NCBI GenBank assembly: GCA_009829735.1
Contig: CM020619.1
Location: 5,534,083-5,598,082, forward strand
DNA: 64,000 nucleotides
Direction of reading: 5' to 3'
Source of the DNA: Pyropia yezoensis
Lineage: Eukaryota; Rhodophyta; Bangiophyceae; Bangiales; Bangiaceae
This document shows, in pieces, positions 52,784 through 63,987 of this stretch. The number at the start of each line of letters is the position of its first letter. The stretch's first letter is position 1. The translations under genes and the position numbers were made by a program. The notes under the pieces are model-generated. The model made no database searches. It was not told the DNA's origin and saw only the letters and a list, made by a program, of their open reading frames with translations.

Positions 52784-53162
52784 GCGCAGTGGGGTCTAAA
52801 GGGGGACCACCGATTTCTTGCATTCCGGGTGTTTTCCGCTTGCGCAAGAATTTGCAACCCCCTCTCACGGCATGAAGGACGCCGATTTTGAGTACGTTTG
52901 TTGCTTTACGCTTCCAGCTGCCAGTTGCACAAGCCCGCATGGATGGTGCCCGTCTGCGCCGGAACCGTACGACCCTCAGCTGCCAGGTGGTACCAGCAGA
53001 ACAACGTGCGGGCTTGTGCAACTGGCAACTGCAAGCGTAAAGCAACCAAAGTGCTCAAAATCGGCGTCCTTCATGCCGTGAGAGGGGGTTGCAAATTCTT
53101 GCGCAAGCGGAAAACACCCGGAATGCAAGAAATCGGTGGTCCCCCTTTAGACCCCGCTGCGC
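52784..53162. repeat. Foldback element with 155-bp inverted arms
   Basis: The left arm 52784-52938 is nearly the exact reverse complement of 53008-53162, with only a few mismatches, around a 69-bp loop. No ORF, no clear target duplication. It could be a MITE-like element or a source of long hairpin RNA. Confidence 0.93.
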
Positions 53163-53939
53163 TGTTCGAGCAGCCCACCCGAGGGTAGTCGCCACCTTCG
53201 CAGCAGTCGGTCATCTGAAAAAAAAGGTGGGCCGCGGCCATGGCGGCTGGGCACTGCAACACTTTGGCGGCGGTGGCGCCCATGTCCTCGAGGAAGAGCC
53301 ACCAGCAGGCGGCGACGTCAGCAAGGAAGGGGGCCGCCATGCTACGGTGGACCCGGTTGACTCTGCACGGAACAGCAGTCGGCGTGCGGTGCGGCACGAG
53401 GGGAGGGGCTGAAGCGGGTATGGGTGGGGGCAAGCCGCCTGCGCAGCATCGGCCGGGTGCGGAGCGCTGGCTTGCCAGCGGCAAACTTGTCAGCGACCCA
53501 CGCTTCCGCTTTCCTCAAATCCCTCCCCCCCCCACAGCGCGCTCTCCCGTCTCGTCAGCCAGGTAGGATGGCGGCATGTCAAAAGAGGACCGACCCGTCC
53601 CAGGGGCCACACACCCGCCCCACGCCACGCCCACAAGCGGCGGCGCACGCGTGGCGCCCTCAACAACTCTCCAAGCAGGGTGGCGCCCGACAAATGGAAC
53701 GGGTTCTCTTTTTTGCTGTCGACAGGGCAAGGTCGCCGCCCGCCCGCACGGTACAGTACACGCGCTCCTTCATGTTGCGACGGTCGACCTCCCGTCCTTG
53801 CGCCATGTCGGTGACCACGGGCGGGGTCGCAGATGCCCATAAAGAACACACTGCCCCAGCGTCCCGCTCTGCACAGCGCGACCGCTCCTCCCACCCCTTA
53901 CCCATCCACCCACTGTCCCGGCACGCGTCCGCAGCCTTC
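53163..53939. other. Spacer, no supported gene
   Basis: Frames are GC-driven. It holds the 3' flank of the minus-strand gene at 53940. Confidence 0.5.
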
Positions 53940-54716
53940 TCACGCTCCAAAGCCCAGCGGGCACTGGCCGCCGCCCTCGGCCGGCAGCGGGGTGCTCAGG
54001 TCAAACGCCCCCCCCGTCTTGCCCGCCAGCTGGTGCAGCAGCACCGTGGGGTCGTAGAAAATTTCGACGCGCGCGATGCGCAGGGCGGCGCCGTCCGCCC
54101 CCCCTCCCCCCACCGTATGCGCCACCCCCGAGCCGTACAGGTGGAGCATTCGCCCCGTTGGCGGGGAGCCCCCGTATGCCCCCTTCATCGCCCCGAAATG
54201 GTGCCACGAAAACGCCACCGTCGGCGGCGGGGACCACACGTCGAGGACCTCCCACGCAAAGCCGTCGGGGAAGGCGCCGCGGAACGCGTCGTGGGACGAG
54301 GCGAACGAGTGGGCGGCGGGGTCGTACCCGTCTTCGGGGCCCATCAGGCTGTTGTAGCTGCCGCGCTCCAGGAACGCGTCGAGCGTCACCGGCGGCCCGC
54401 CGTTGGTGGTGATGGTCCACCCGGGGGCGGCCGACTGCACGTCGGCGGCACGGGGCTTGTGCGACACCTCTGCCTCCCACGTCTTGACCAGCCACTCGAG
54501 GACGTCGGGGAGGCTGCCGCGCTCATGCGTCCGCGTCCGGTGCGCCGCGTAGGTGGCGTTGACGGCGTCATAGGTGGGGCGGCCGGCGCGGAAGACCGCC
54601 TCGGACACGTCGGCAATGTACGACCGCCGGTCGACAAAAGGCGCCGCCGCCGCAGCGGCCGCCGACACGTCCGTCGCCACCACGGCGGGAGGGGGGGGCG
54701 GGGCGGGGGCCGCCAT
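53940..54716 (-). CDS. Plant pathogen-related-protein family, SnoaL/NTF2-like fold
   Basis: 258 aa from the ATG at 54716, which follows in-frame Pro-rich sequence that does not look like part of the protein. The N-terminal ~25 residues are Ala/Pro-rich. The conserved core has the family motifs LVKTWEAEVSHK (about residue 75-87), SSHDAFRGAFPDGFAWEVL, PPTVAFSWHHFGAMKGAYGG, PPTGRMLHLYG and RIARVEIFYDP. The fold is that of SnoaL-like polyketide cyclases, but for plant members no enzyme reaction is established; they are named from induction by pathogens. Probably cytosolic, no signal peptide seen. Single exon. The 5' flank carries a 30-base C tract on the coding strand. Confidence 0.82.
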   Translation of the reverse strand: MAAPAPPPPPAVVATDVSAAAAAAAPFVDRRSYIADVSEAVFRAGRPTYDAVNATYAAHRTRTHERGSLPDVLEWLVKTWEAEVSHKPRAADVQSAAPGWTITTNGGPPVTLDAFLERGSYNSLMGPEDGYDPAAHSFASSHDAFRGAFPDGFAWEVLDVWSPPPTVAFSWHHFGAMKGAYGGSPPTGRMLHLYGSGVAHTVGGGGADGAALRIARVEIFYDPTVLLHQLAGKTGGAFDLSTPLPAEGGGQCPLGFGA

Positions 54717-54745
54717 AGCCTCACTCGGGCTATCGGGAGGGAAGA

Positions 54746-54746
<1 letters not shown>

Positions 54747-54776
<30 letters not shown>
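54747..54776. repeat. G30 homopolymer
   Basis: Thirty G on the plus strand (C30 on the coding strand of the gene at 53940), 31 bp upstream of its ATG. Confidence 0.9.
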
Positions 54777-54779
<3 letters not shown>

Positions 54780-56068
54780 GAGGGCTGATGAGGGGAGGGT
54801 GGAGGGATGACGAGGGGAGGCAGCGGCAGATGCAGGCGCGAACGGTAGGACAGGGCGAGAGAGGGGACGGCGCGTCGCAGCGACGCCGCCGTTTAGGCGT
54901 GCGTGTCTGTGCACAGGACAGGGGGACGGGGGGTGGTTCAGATGCCCCTCCCCAGCGTCAGGTCGATGGCACGTCGTCGACCCCCCTCTCCCCCCCCCCC
55001 TCTCTCCGCCCCCGTCTCTCGCGTGCGTTGGCGTCCGCATCAGCCTGCCAGTCGCACCTCCCGCCCCCCACCCACCCCTCCATCTCCCAGCACATGGCAA
55101 CGCAGCGGCGGTCATGAGCGGGCGATCATTGTTGGTGGCGCGCCGCCAGCGCATGAGCGCGGGAGACCCCCCCCCCCCCCTTCCCCCCCAACCCCCCGCT
55201 CCCCGCCGCCGCCAGTGAAGCGAGAGGACCCCTTCCCGCACACCCTCCCCTGAGGGGGGGTCCCCTCCCCCACGACGCGTTCCCGGCGTGGGTGGGGAGT
55301 GCGTGGGGTGGCAAGCAACCCCCCCCCCGGGGCCCCCCGGGTGGCCCAGAACGGCCATCCCCGCCCGCCAGCCCCCACTTCAGCGCCGCTCGCTGGGATC
55401 CTCTGGCGCGACCCCGCCGCGACCGCCTCGTGGGCCCCTCCCAGGCCAGCGCGGTTCGGGCGCTTCCGGAGGCGCTCCCCTACGCCCGCCCCCCGCCGCG
55501 TCACGAGGCAGCCACCCAATCCAATGAGCTCCGCGCTGGGCAGGCGCGCGAGCCAAAACGGCGCCCACGAGAGCGGATGAGCTGCTGCGGACCGCGACGC
55601 GTCCGCGCGCAGACGCGTCGAGGACAGAGGGGCAAGGGGATCGCTACAGCGTCCCCGGTGAGCGCGCGTGCCCGGGCGGGGTGCCGTTCTCTGTTTTTCC
55701 CCTCCCAGCGTGGGGTGTCCACTCGCCCCCATCCCCCCACCCCCGGCCCCCACCCGCGCTGCCCCGAGTCCGCCGGTGCTTTCCTCGTCGTTTTTTTCTT
55801 TCCTGTCGTCTGTTGTTGTACTTTTTACTCCGTCGCGACCGGCGGCGGCGGCGTGGGGAGCCTCCCGCCGCCGTCGGCCGCCCGCGCGACGGCCGCCGCG
55901 GCAGTGCGGGGCGGCGCCGCCGGCGCTGGCGGGCTGGACGGCTGCTTGGCCCGCCGCGGGTGCACGGGGGCGTTGTGGAAAAGAGGGTGACCTACGGAGA
56001 AATGGATAAGCTATGGAGGGGGAGGGGGACGGGGCGGCGGAAGGGGCGGCGGAAGGGGCGGCCCCCGC
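54777..56068. other. Spacer between two minus-strand genes
   Basis: C- and G-rich with many homopolymer runs. No supported gene. It would hold the promoter of the gene at 53940 and the 3' end of the gene at 56069. Confidence 0.5.
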
Positions 56069-57260
56069 TCACCCGTTCGTGGGGGGGAGGGACGTCAAAC
56101 GGGCGGCGGGGGTGCCCCCCCCCCCCTCCCCAACCACAATCCCCGCACGCCGGTAGCGGGCGGCCATGCTCGGCACCCCCCCCAGGCCGCCCGAGTGGTA
56201 GTAGACGAGCCGGGTGGCCGGGGGCGGCGGCGCGTCCCACCCCCACCCCGGCGTCCAGCCCCACCCCCCCCCCGCGCCGTCCCGCCGCACCAGCCGCAGC
56301 AGCGCCCGCCACGTGCGGGGGGCGTAGACGAGGTCGACGGCCAGGCCCGCGGCGGCCAGGCGGCTGTACATCGCGCCGTCCTCGGCACAGGGGGTGCCAA
56401 AAGGGGCGACGGGCTCTGCGGGTGGTAGGATCGTCGGCAGCCAGGGGGGGGGGGGGGGGGGGGCGGCGGCGGCCGCCGCCGCCGCCACGGGCGACGACGG
56501 CTGCCTGTCGAGGGCGGCCATCTGGGCGGCCGCGGCGGCAACGCCGCCCACCGCGGGGACCACCGCCACGTGGACGGGCCCGCCGGCGGCGGCGGCAGCG
56601 TCGGCGGCGGCCAGCCCGCGGGCGAGGTAGTAGGCGGTGGTGCACGTGCCGCCCGGGAGGACCACCACCGTTGCACACGGCCCGCCGGGGCGGCGGGCGT
56701 TGAGGGCGCCCAGCTGCGCCGCCAGCTCCGTCGCCAGCCCCGCTACGCCCGCTGCGGCCGCCGCCGACGCGCCGCCGCGCGGCACCGCCACCGCCGCGGG
56801 GTCGGCGGCCGCGTCGGCCGCCGCCGCCGCCGCCGCCGCCGCGTCGCCGCCGCCGCCGCCGCCGCCACCGCCACAGCCACCGCCACCGCCGCCGCCACCG
56901 TCACGGCGGGAGAGGCGGGGGGGGTCATCGACCACCGCCAGCTCCATCCCCGCGCTGAGCGCGGCGGCCAGGTTGCCCGTCGGCGCCGCGGCGAGCCACG
57001 CCGGCAGCCGGCGGGTGTGGTACGTAAAACGCCACCCGCGGGCGGCCGCCAGCGCCGCCACCGCGGCCATGGCGTTGGACTGGGCGCCGCCGCTGCTCAC
57101 CAGCCGTGGCCGCGGGAGGAGGGGGGGGGAGGGCGCAGGGGCGGGGGGGCGAGACGCCATCGGCGGGGACCCCGCCGCCCCGCCGCCACCCACCGCATCG
57201 ACAGTGGCCCCGTTGGCGGGACGGGTTGCGGTCGCCGCCGTGGGGGGCGGCGGCAGCAAA

Positions 57261-57295
<35 letters not shown>

Positions 57296-57844
57296 GGCTG
57301 CCGTCCCAGGCGGGGCGGGACAGGTGAGGAGGTAGCCGAGCTTGCGCGCCTTGCCGCCCGCCACCACCCCGCCGCCGACCGTGTGCGCATCATCACGCTT
57401 GATGTACACGGTGAGGCCGTCAAAGTCAAACGGCTCGAGCGGCGAGGCGGGGGCGGGGGGGGGGCGCAAGTCCGCCACAACCGCGTCCGCAGCCGCCGCC
57501 GCCGCCGCCGCCACCGTCACTGCCGCCGCCACCGCCGCCGCCACCCCCCCCGCCGCCGCCCCACAGGGGGGCCCAGGCGGGGGAGAGGATGCCGCGGGCG
57601 GGGGTGCCCCCCCCCCGCCCCCCGCCGCCGCCGCCGCCGCCGCCGCGGCGGGCGGCGTGGTGCGGCGGCGGGTGGCGGCGGCGGCGGCGGCGGCGGGTGG
57701 CCGCCTGCAGCGGCGGGCGGGGTGACCGAGGGGACAGCGGCGGGGGGCGGCGGCGTGGGGGGGGGCCCACGCGGCGGCGGCCGCCGCGGCGGCGGCGGGG
57801 CGGGGGGGAGGGGGAGGCGGCACGCCGCCGTCGTGTCGCCCCAT
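56069..57844 (-). CDS. PLP-dependent ACC deaminase/D-cysteine desulfhydrase-like enzyme
   Basis: 591 aa from the ATG at 57844. After about 130 residues of Ala/Pro/Gly low complexity comes FDFDGLTVYIKRDDAHTVGG and GGKARKLGYLL, where the Lys of GGK (about residue 165) is the expected PLP Schiff-base residue; the family usually has GGNK. Then LVSSGGAQSNAMAAVAALAA, a Gly-rich run, VLPGGTCTTAYYLARGL for the phosphate, FGTPCAEDGAMY, LVYAPRTW and YYHSGGLGGVPS. These fit the fold II PLP family that includes ACC deaminase (yields ammonia and 2-oxobutyrate) and D-cysteine desulfhydrase; substrate cannot be told. A Pro-rich insert of about 60 residues and a Gly/Ala insert of about 60 interrupt the core. 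The low-complexity N-terminus could hide an organelle transit peptide. Single exon. Confidence 0.8.
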
Positions 57845-58279
57845 AGCAGACGGCACGGGGAGATCTACAGGGGTAGGGGAGGGGGGATGGTGGTGGCGGC
57901 GCTGCCGACGTAGGGGCGGGGTGGTACGGAGGTCGCCGGGGGAGTAAAATAGTCTTTATTGGCTGGGATCAGGAGGAAGAGCACCGCAGCCCGTGCCTCA
58001 ATGGGGTCGAGGCGGGGGCCCGTCGCGGCGGGTCGCGGCCAGACCCCACGTGGGGCCCGTCCGCGAGGGTGGGCGAGCGGGGTGCGGCGGGGCCCGGGTC
58101 TGGCGAGACGAGCAGTTCACGCCGCCGCGCCCCGATCGGCGTGTGTGCGGCCGCGCGCACCACTGTCGCCCGCCCACCTTCCCCCCCCCCCGCCCCACGG
58201 CACCCCCTCTCTTTTCCTCTCTGCCCTCCCCCCCCACCTTCCCCCCCCCGCTGCTTTTTTTCCCCTCGCGGTGCGCGCC
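57845..58279. other. Divergent intergenic region
   Basis: 435 bp between the divergent starts of the PLP enzyme (minus) and histidine phosphatase (plus) genes; promoters of both probably lie here. An AAAATAGTCTTTATT stretch near 57946 is the AT-richest part. Confidence 0.45.
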
Positions 58280-60918
58280 ATGCCGCCGCTGCCCCTCCCC
58301 CCCTCCCCCGGCGGAGGTGGCGGCGACGCCAGCGGTGGCGGTGGGGGCGGCGGTAGCGGTAGCGGTGGCGGTAGCGGTAGCGGTGGCGGTAGCGGTAGCG
58401 GTAGCGGTGGGGGCGGCGGGCTCGGCGGTTGTGGTGGCGGTAGCGGTAGCGGGGGCGGTGGGGGCGGCGGCGCCCCCCGCGGCACGCTCTTCATCGCCCG
58501 CCACGGGGAGCGGGTGGACCACGTGGACCCGACGTGGCCCGCGCGGGCAGAGTGGCCGGCGGACCCAGAGTTGACGCCCGGGGGGCTGCTGCAGGCGCGC
58601 GAGCTGGGCGGTGCGTTGAGGGGATTTGGGGGGCGTAAGGAGGGGGGGGGGGGGGGGGGAGGAGGAGGAGGCACTGGTGGGTGCGGCTGGCCGCCCCCCG
58701 CGGGGCGGCGCGGGGCGGCGCGGGGCGGCGCGGGGCGGCGCGGGGCGGGTCGTGGCGGGGTGTGGGCGGCGCGGGGCGGCAGCTGACGCGGTCGGGACCC
58801 CTCGCGTGGGTGTATGTTGTTGTTGCTGCTCCTCCCCATCGCTTGATTTTGGTCGCCCGTGGGGATGACTGGCGGGTGGTGGGGATTGGGTGGGCGGTTC
58901 TTTTGGCTTCCTTGTGGGTGACGGCGGTGCATCGACGACGACGTCGGCGGCGGTGATGTGCGGCGGCTGGTGCGGTGGCGGGTGTGGTGGGGCGGTGTGG
59001 GGCGTTGCGGGCGACTACAGAGCGCCTGCGGGGGGAGGGCGTGTCGGTGGTCTTCGCCTCCCCCTTCCTCCGGACCATCCAGACGGTACGACATTGGGGG
59101 GGAAGGGCGGCTGGGGTGGCGGCGGCGCAGGGGAAGGTGGGAGGGGCTGCTTGGGGGGGGGGGGGGGCAGACGAGCAGGGGGAGGTGCCGCCGCCCCGCT
59201 TGCCCCCGCGCTCAACCCCCCCTCCCCCTTCTGCCCCCGTCACGTGATCGCGAGCGGGTGGGTGGGTGGTGTGTCTGTCGACGGGGGGTGCCCCGTCCCC
59301 CGCCCCCCTGCCCCTCTTTGCAGACGGCTGCGCCTCCTGTCCCCCTTTGACCACGACGGTACCCAGGCGAGTGTTGTCTTTCTTGCTGCGGGCGGCGCAG
59401 CCACGGCGGGGCAGCCGGCCACGCGTGGTGGTTTGTGCCACGGCCGCGCGGCGGGCCACCCCGGGGGTGCAGCCTTGCTGACGTGTACGGCTCTTCCCTC
59501 TCCTCTGTCTCCTTCCCTTTCCCTGCGTCTGGAGCGGTTTTCCGTCTCCTGTTTCTCTCCCCTGCTGGCCATTGGCGGCTGTGACGGCATGTCATGCCCC
59601 TTCCCTACCTTCCCCTCCTGGCGGCGTCGGTTCCCCCCCCCCCCCCCCCCCCATGCAGGCTCACGCGGTGGCAGAGGTGCTGGACGTACCGCTGGTTGTG
59701 GAGGATGGCCTCGGCGAGTGGCTCAACGCGAGCTGGTTTGGTACGTCCGCCACGGGGTGTACCTGGCGGGGAAGGAGTCGGCGTCGTGGGGGGGTGGGTC
59801 TACCGTAGGTACAGCGGGTGGGTGTGGGGGATGGCAGCCGCTTGGGGAGCGCCTTTTTGACCTCCCTGCCTGTGCGGATGGTGTCTGCGGCAAGTGGTCA
59901 GCTGACTGTGTACGTCTTCTTCTTATTCCTCCTTTCCGCCCGTGGTGCCCCCGCGGGCGGTGGTGTGTGTTGACCGTCCCCCGCCCCCCCCGCCCCCTCC
60001 CTCCACTCCCCCCCCCCCCCGGCTGCTGCGTGTACCTCACAGGCGACAAGACCCCTCGCTGGCGGCCCGTGTCCTCGCTTCTCGCCACCTACCCGCGGCT
60101 CGGCATCCCCCCCCCCGCGCCCTACACCCCCGCCCACAGCGCCGCGTTTCCGGAAAGCCGCGCCGCCCTCTACCGCCGGGCCGGCGCAACGGCACGGCAC
60201 ATTGCAACCTGGGCTGCCGCCGCCCCGGGGGTGGCCACCGTCCTTGCCGTTGGCCACGGCATTAGCTGCGAGGCGGCCATTTTTGGGCTCGACCCGGCCG
60301 CGCGCATGAAGATGATCACGTGTACGTTGGGAGGGGTGCGGGGGGGGTTCCAAGTGGGGGTGAAGGCGAGACAGATTGGTGCAAAAAGGATTCTGTTGCG
60401 TAGGGCGAGGGTGGAGGCGGGGGGGGGGTGAGGGCAAAGTGCGTGACTGGTGTGTGGGTTAAGGTACGTTGGGGAGGGGAGGGCGAGGGCCATGCCCATA
60501 TCCCGGAGGGTCGCGCCGTGCGCGCCCGTGTTGTCGTTCCTGACTAACACAAATGGATAGGATGTGGGTGCGTGGCCGTCCCGGTGGTCACCTTTTCTGC
60601 CAATGCTGCTCCGCCTGCGGCGGCTCAGACTGCTCGCTCTCCACGCTGACGCCGGGCGCCCCCCCCCCGGGTCCGCCCTCGACGCCCCCCTATCCCTACA
60701 CCGCCACCGCCTTGGCCGACGCGTCCTTCCTCTCCCGCCCGGAAGCACACGCGGCCACCCGGTACGCGCCGCCGCCGTTGCCGGGGGCGGACGCCTCGCC
60801 GACGCCGCCGCCATCGACCGGGGAGGCGGATTACGTGGTTGTCTCGCCGGAGGACATTGCGGCCGCCGCGGGGCGGGTCGGGGGGAAGGAGGGGGAGGCG
60901 GGGGAAGAGGCCGCGTGA
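58280..60918 (+). CDS. Histidine phosphatase (phosphoglycerate mutase/UBASH3-like), five exons
   Basis: Exons 58280-58610, 59021-59085, 59659-59740, 60043-60321 and 60629-60918 give 1047 nt, 348 aa. All junctions are GT-AG with GTGCGT, GTACGA, GTACGT and GTACGT donors, and each keeps the frame while rebuilding family motifs. Exon 1 has a Gly/Ser repeat (residues 11-66) then RHGE at 74-77, whose His is phosphorylated in this superfamily, and LTPGGLLQARELG. Exon 1-2 join gives ELGERLRGEG, followed by FASPFLRTIQT. Exon 3 has DVPLVVEDGLGEWLN. Exon 3-4 join gives SWFGDKTPRW, and exon 4 has VLAVGHGIS with the second catalytic His. Exon 4-5 join gives ITYCSLSTLTPG. Substrate unknown; relatives include protein tyrosine and sugar phosphate phosphatases. 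Intron 1 carries G-rich and CGGGGCGG repeats. Confidence 0.88.
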
Positions 60919-61390
60919 AGGGGCACTGTCAGGGGGGGGCTGACGGAGGGCGACACTGAAGCACCACCCCGTACAGCGTGTGGTAGCTGCTCTTTGAAGG
61001 CAAGGAGGGGGGAGGGACCGGAAATCGGGGGCAAGCGGTAAGGGGGTGGCGCGGTGGAGAAGGCACCTCTGTCTTGTAGGCTGTTGGCGGCAAGAGGGGG
61101 GCGCGGTGGAAAGGATACCCTCTTGTAGGCTGTTCGCACGACTGGGCCCGTGGCCGTGGGGCTGGAGCTCTCTCCCCGGTCGCATGTGGCGTCTTCCTTT
61201 TGTTGCCCCACCCAGTTGCGACCCCGTGTGCCCACGCGTCCACGCGGGGAGCCCCCCGACCCATGGCGCGATGTGATGCCACTCATACACGAGAGAACAA
61301 CCGCGCAGACACGAGAGAACAAAAGAGAAAAAAAGGTGGAGGAAAGATGGGGAGAGAGACAAAAAACACCACCATCCCCGCGTCCCGCCC
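60919..61390. other. Convergent intergenic region
   Basis: Between the ends of the histidine phosphatase and ATP synthase genes. It contains a two-copy direct repeat of about 45-55 bp (61031-61085, 61090-61134; shared GGCGCGGTGGA and TCTTGTAGGCTGTT) and an A-rich stretch at 61319-61340. Confidence 0.6.
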
Positions 61391-62833
61391 TTACGCCATG
61401 GCCAGCGCGGACCGCATGGCGGTGTACGTGTCCAACCCAATCTGCGCTTCCGCCTTCTCCGTGTCATTCTTGGCAGCCGCCATCGCGGCCTGCGCGTCGG
61501 CCACGCCCTGCGTCACGGCGGCAGCGTCCAGGTCCGCCAGCTACACGCACCCCGCCGCCCCGCCCCGCAGCCCATGGACACCCACACGACGCCATTGTCG
61601 CACGCGATGCCGGCAGCCATCAGCCCAGCCAACCGTGCAAAATGGACCGGCATGACGAACCACACGCCAGCCACCACCGAGACGCTCTCGCCCACTCGTC
61701 GTCAGTGCACCGTCCAGCACAGCTGCCCCCACGCACCCGCGGAGGCCAACCCCGCACAGACGCCCGCCGTAGTGCTCCTACACGCGCGCTCAGCAGCGAC
61801 CGGCCCGGCAACACATCGTGTGCGCCTCTCCTCGCTCGCCAGGATCGCAGACACCCCCCCCCCCCCCGTCCCCCCGAACGCTAACACAAAGGCACAGACA
61901 AAGAAAAAACACACATGGTGCTCACCGCACCGCAAAAAACAAAAACGCAAACTCCACACATCGACCCCCCCCACCCCCCTTGTCCACCACCACCACGTAC
62001 CGGAGCCGCCGCCACCGCACACACGTCCGTCCGCTCCTTATGCACAAACGCAAAGCCAGACGACACAAAGTACTTTTCCTTGGCCCCATCCGCGTGCACC
62101 TCCACCACCCCAGGCCGCAGCTGCGCCACCGTCGGCGCGTGCCGCGGCAGGATGCCCATCACGCCGCTCGAAGCGGGGACCAGCACCATGTCCTGTTCGC
62201 ACACACGTTCGCAACGGTCGTGGCCGCAGCCGCACCAGCAGCAGCGAGAGCAATCCAGGCAAAATCCCAACAAGGCAGAACAAGGTGGGGAGAGGTCCAT
62301 CACACCGAGCCAATCGTCAGTACAACCACACAGAGAGATCGTGCCTCAGAGCAAAGGCCCCCCCCAACACGTAACTGCCAATGCCCACCACCCCGCAGGA
62401 GCAGCACAACGGCCAATGCCACCACCCCGGCCGTCTGCCGCCATCACTGCCACCTGCAGCCCAAGCTCAGCCAGCCCCTCTGCTGCAACACGCGGGCGGC
62501 TCCCAGGCGCATGGCAGCCTGCAGTGGCGCCACACCTATCCTCGCACCCACCCTCTGCCCCTTTGCGTATGGCCCGTCCACACATTATGCAACAAACGCC
62601 CGAACACAATCGCGGCAGCCGCCCGAAAGCACACGACCAGGAGGGCAACGCTCCCCAGTCAAACGCACCACAGCCGCGTCCTTTTGGATGGCCCCCCCCG
62701 GCAGCAAAAAGTTAAAATGCAGCTTGTCCGCCGCCACCGCCGCCTCGGCCAAGTGCCGCCGCTGCGCCGCCGCCGCCGGCCCGGCCGCCGACCGCGCCGC
62801 GGCCGAGGCCCGGATCGCCACCTGGCGGAGCAT
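61391..62833 (-). CDS. Mitochondrial F1 ATP synthase delta subunit (bacterial epsilon homologue), three exons
   Basis: Exons on the minus strand 62833-62669, 62192-62001 and 61540-61391 give 507 nt, 168 aa. Introns of 476 and 460 bp have GTGCGT and GTACGT donors and AG acceptors, both in phase 0. Exon 1: ATG at 62833, an Arg/Ala-rich presequence (MLRQVAIRASAAARSAAGP) typical of mitochondrial import, then DKLHFNFLLPGG. Exon 2: VPASSGVMGILPRHAP, TVAQLRPGVVEV and YFVSSGFAFVH, the beta-sandwich of the subunit. Exon 3: LDAAAVTQGVADAQAAM and the C-terminal helical hairpin ending ALAMA. It is part of the central stalk that couples rotation of the c-ring to ATP synthesis. A housekeeping gene and the best evidence that this is nuclear DNA of a mitochondriate. 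Confidence 0.95.
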
Positions 62834-63784
62834 GACGAAAAACGTCGCAAACGACGACGAAGAAAAAAAGCACGGGGGCGGCCGCGTGGCACCGGGACAC
62901 GGGGTGGGCCTCGTTGGCTGCAGCGGGGGAACGATTGCGGAACAAAGGGAGGCCGGTGGGGGTTGTGGGCGACGGGATGTACGCGACTGTTAGGTGGCTC
63001 GGTGGGAGGTGGTCGCAGACAAGGCCGGTAGACGGGTGGCTGCGGCCCCGTCTGGTCAACCGACCGTGGTGCTACTTGACCATGAAGCCTCAATTTGTAG
63101 AATGTAATCTAGTCGATGATTTCATGACACTCAAAGGAGGTGCAGCAGGATTTGTCAGCAGCTTGGCTTGTCACAGAGGCGAGGGCTGTCACCCCTCTGG
63201 GACTGGTCTCCGCCCCTGCGGCTCAGACGGTTCGACCGCGGTGAGACATCATCGTGCCACCATCGGCTGTTCGCCTCGACGCCACCGCTAACGAATACAG
63301 TACCTGCATTGGCCGCTTCTGTTGGACCTTGGGACCCGGAGGAGGGACGCCCAACCTCGGAGCGATACTTTTTCATGGCGCTGCGGCCGCTCTGGGAACC
63401 TCCTCGAACCCCCACCCGCCCAGTGTCAGGGAAGGTGGAGAGGGCAGTGAAGGCAAACAGAACACCCGCGCGTGGGAGGGCACTCTCGCACAACAGCGGC
63501 GGGGGGTGGACAGTTGGCACTCTGCAGCTGCAGCTGCCCACCGCTGATTGGCCAGCCGCCCCTGTCGGGGCAGCGTCGGCGGGGGCCACATCGATGCACC
63601 CCACCGCGGCGCACGCAGCCCGCCCCCAGCCCGCCCACGGTTCCGTCTGTGCCCCGCGCCGGCCCAGGCTGCGCGCGACGGCGGGCGTCGACGGCCCCCA
63701 CCGCGTGGTGGTGGCTTGGGCTTCGGAGAAAAAAAAAAAGACAAGCCACCCTCAGGCCTCTCACGCAGAAGGCACGCCACACAG

Positions 63785-63785
<1 letters not shown>

Positions 63786-63820
<35 letters not shown>
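63786..63820. repeat. C35 homopolymer
   Basis: Thirty-five uninterrupted C; length is probably uncertain in the assembly. Confidence 0.85.
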
Positions 63821-63821
<1 letters not shown>

Positions 63822-63960
63822 CGCCCCCCGCACCCTACCTCTCCCTCCCGCGCAACGTAGGAGCGACCGTCGGTCTCGGGGGGGACCCACTGTGTGTGGG
63901 ACGCGCGCGACCACAGGCCTTTCCCCCTACCCTCGGTGTCTTGCTCCATCGCCGTCTTGG

Positions 63961-63987
63961 TGTGCGTGTGTGTGTGTGTGTGTGTGG
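63961..63987. repeat. (TG)n microsatellite
   Basis: TG repeats with one interruption (C at 63965). Confidence 0.85.

Noticed and set aside
53424-54788. Plus-strand 454-codon frame
   Set aside because: It is antisense to the pathogen-related-like gene and reads as Arg/Val/Gly-rich shadow.
56570-57913. Plus-strand 447-codon frame
   Set aside because: Antisense shadow of the PLP enzyme, rich in Arg and Gly.
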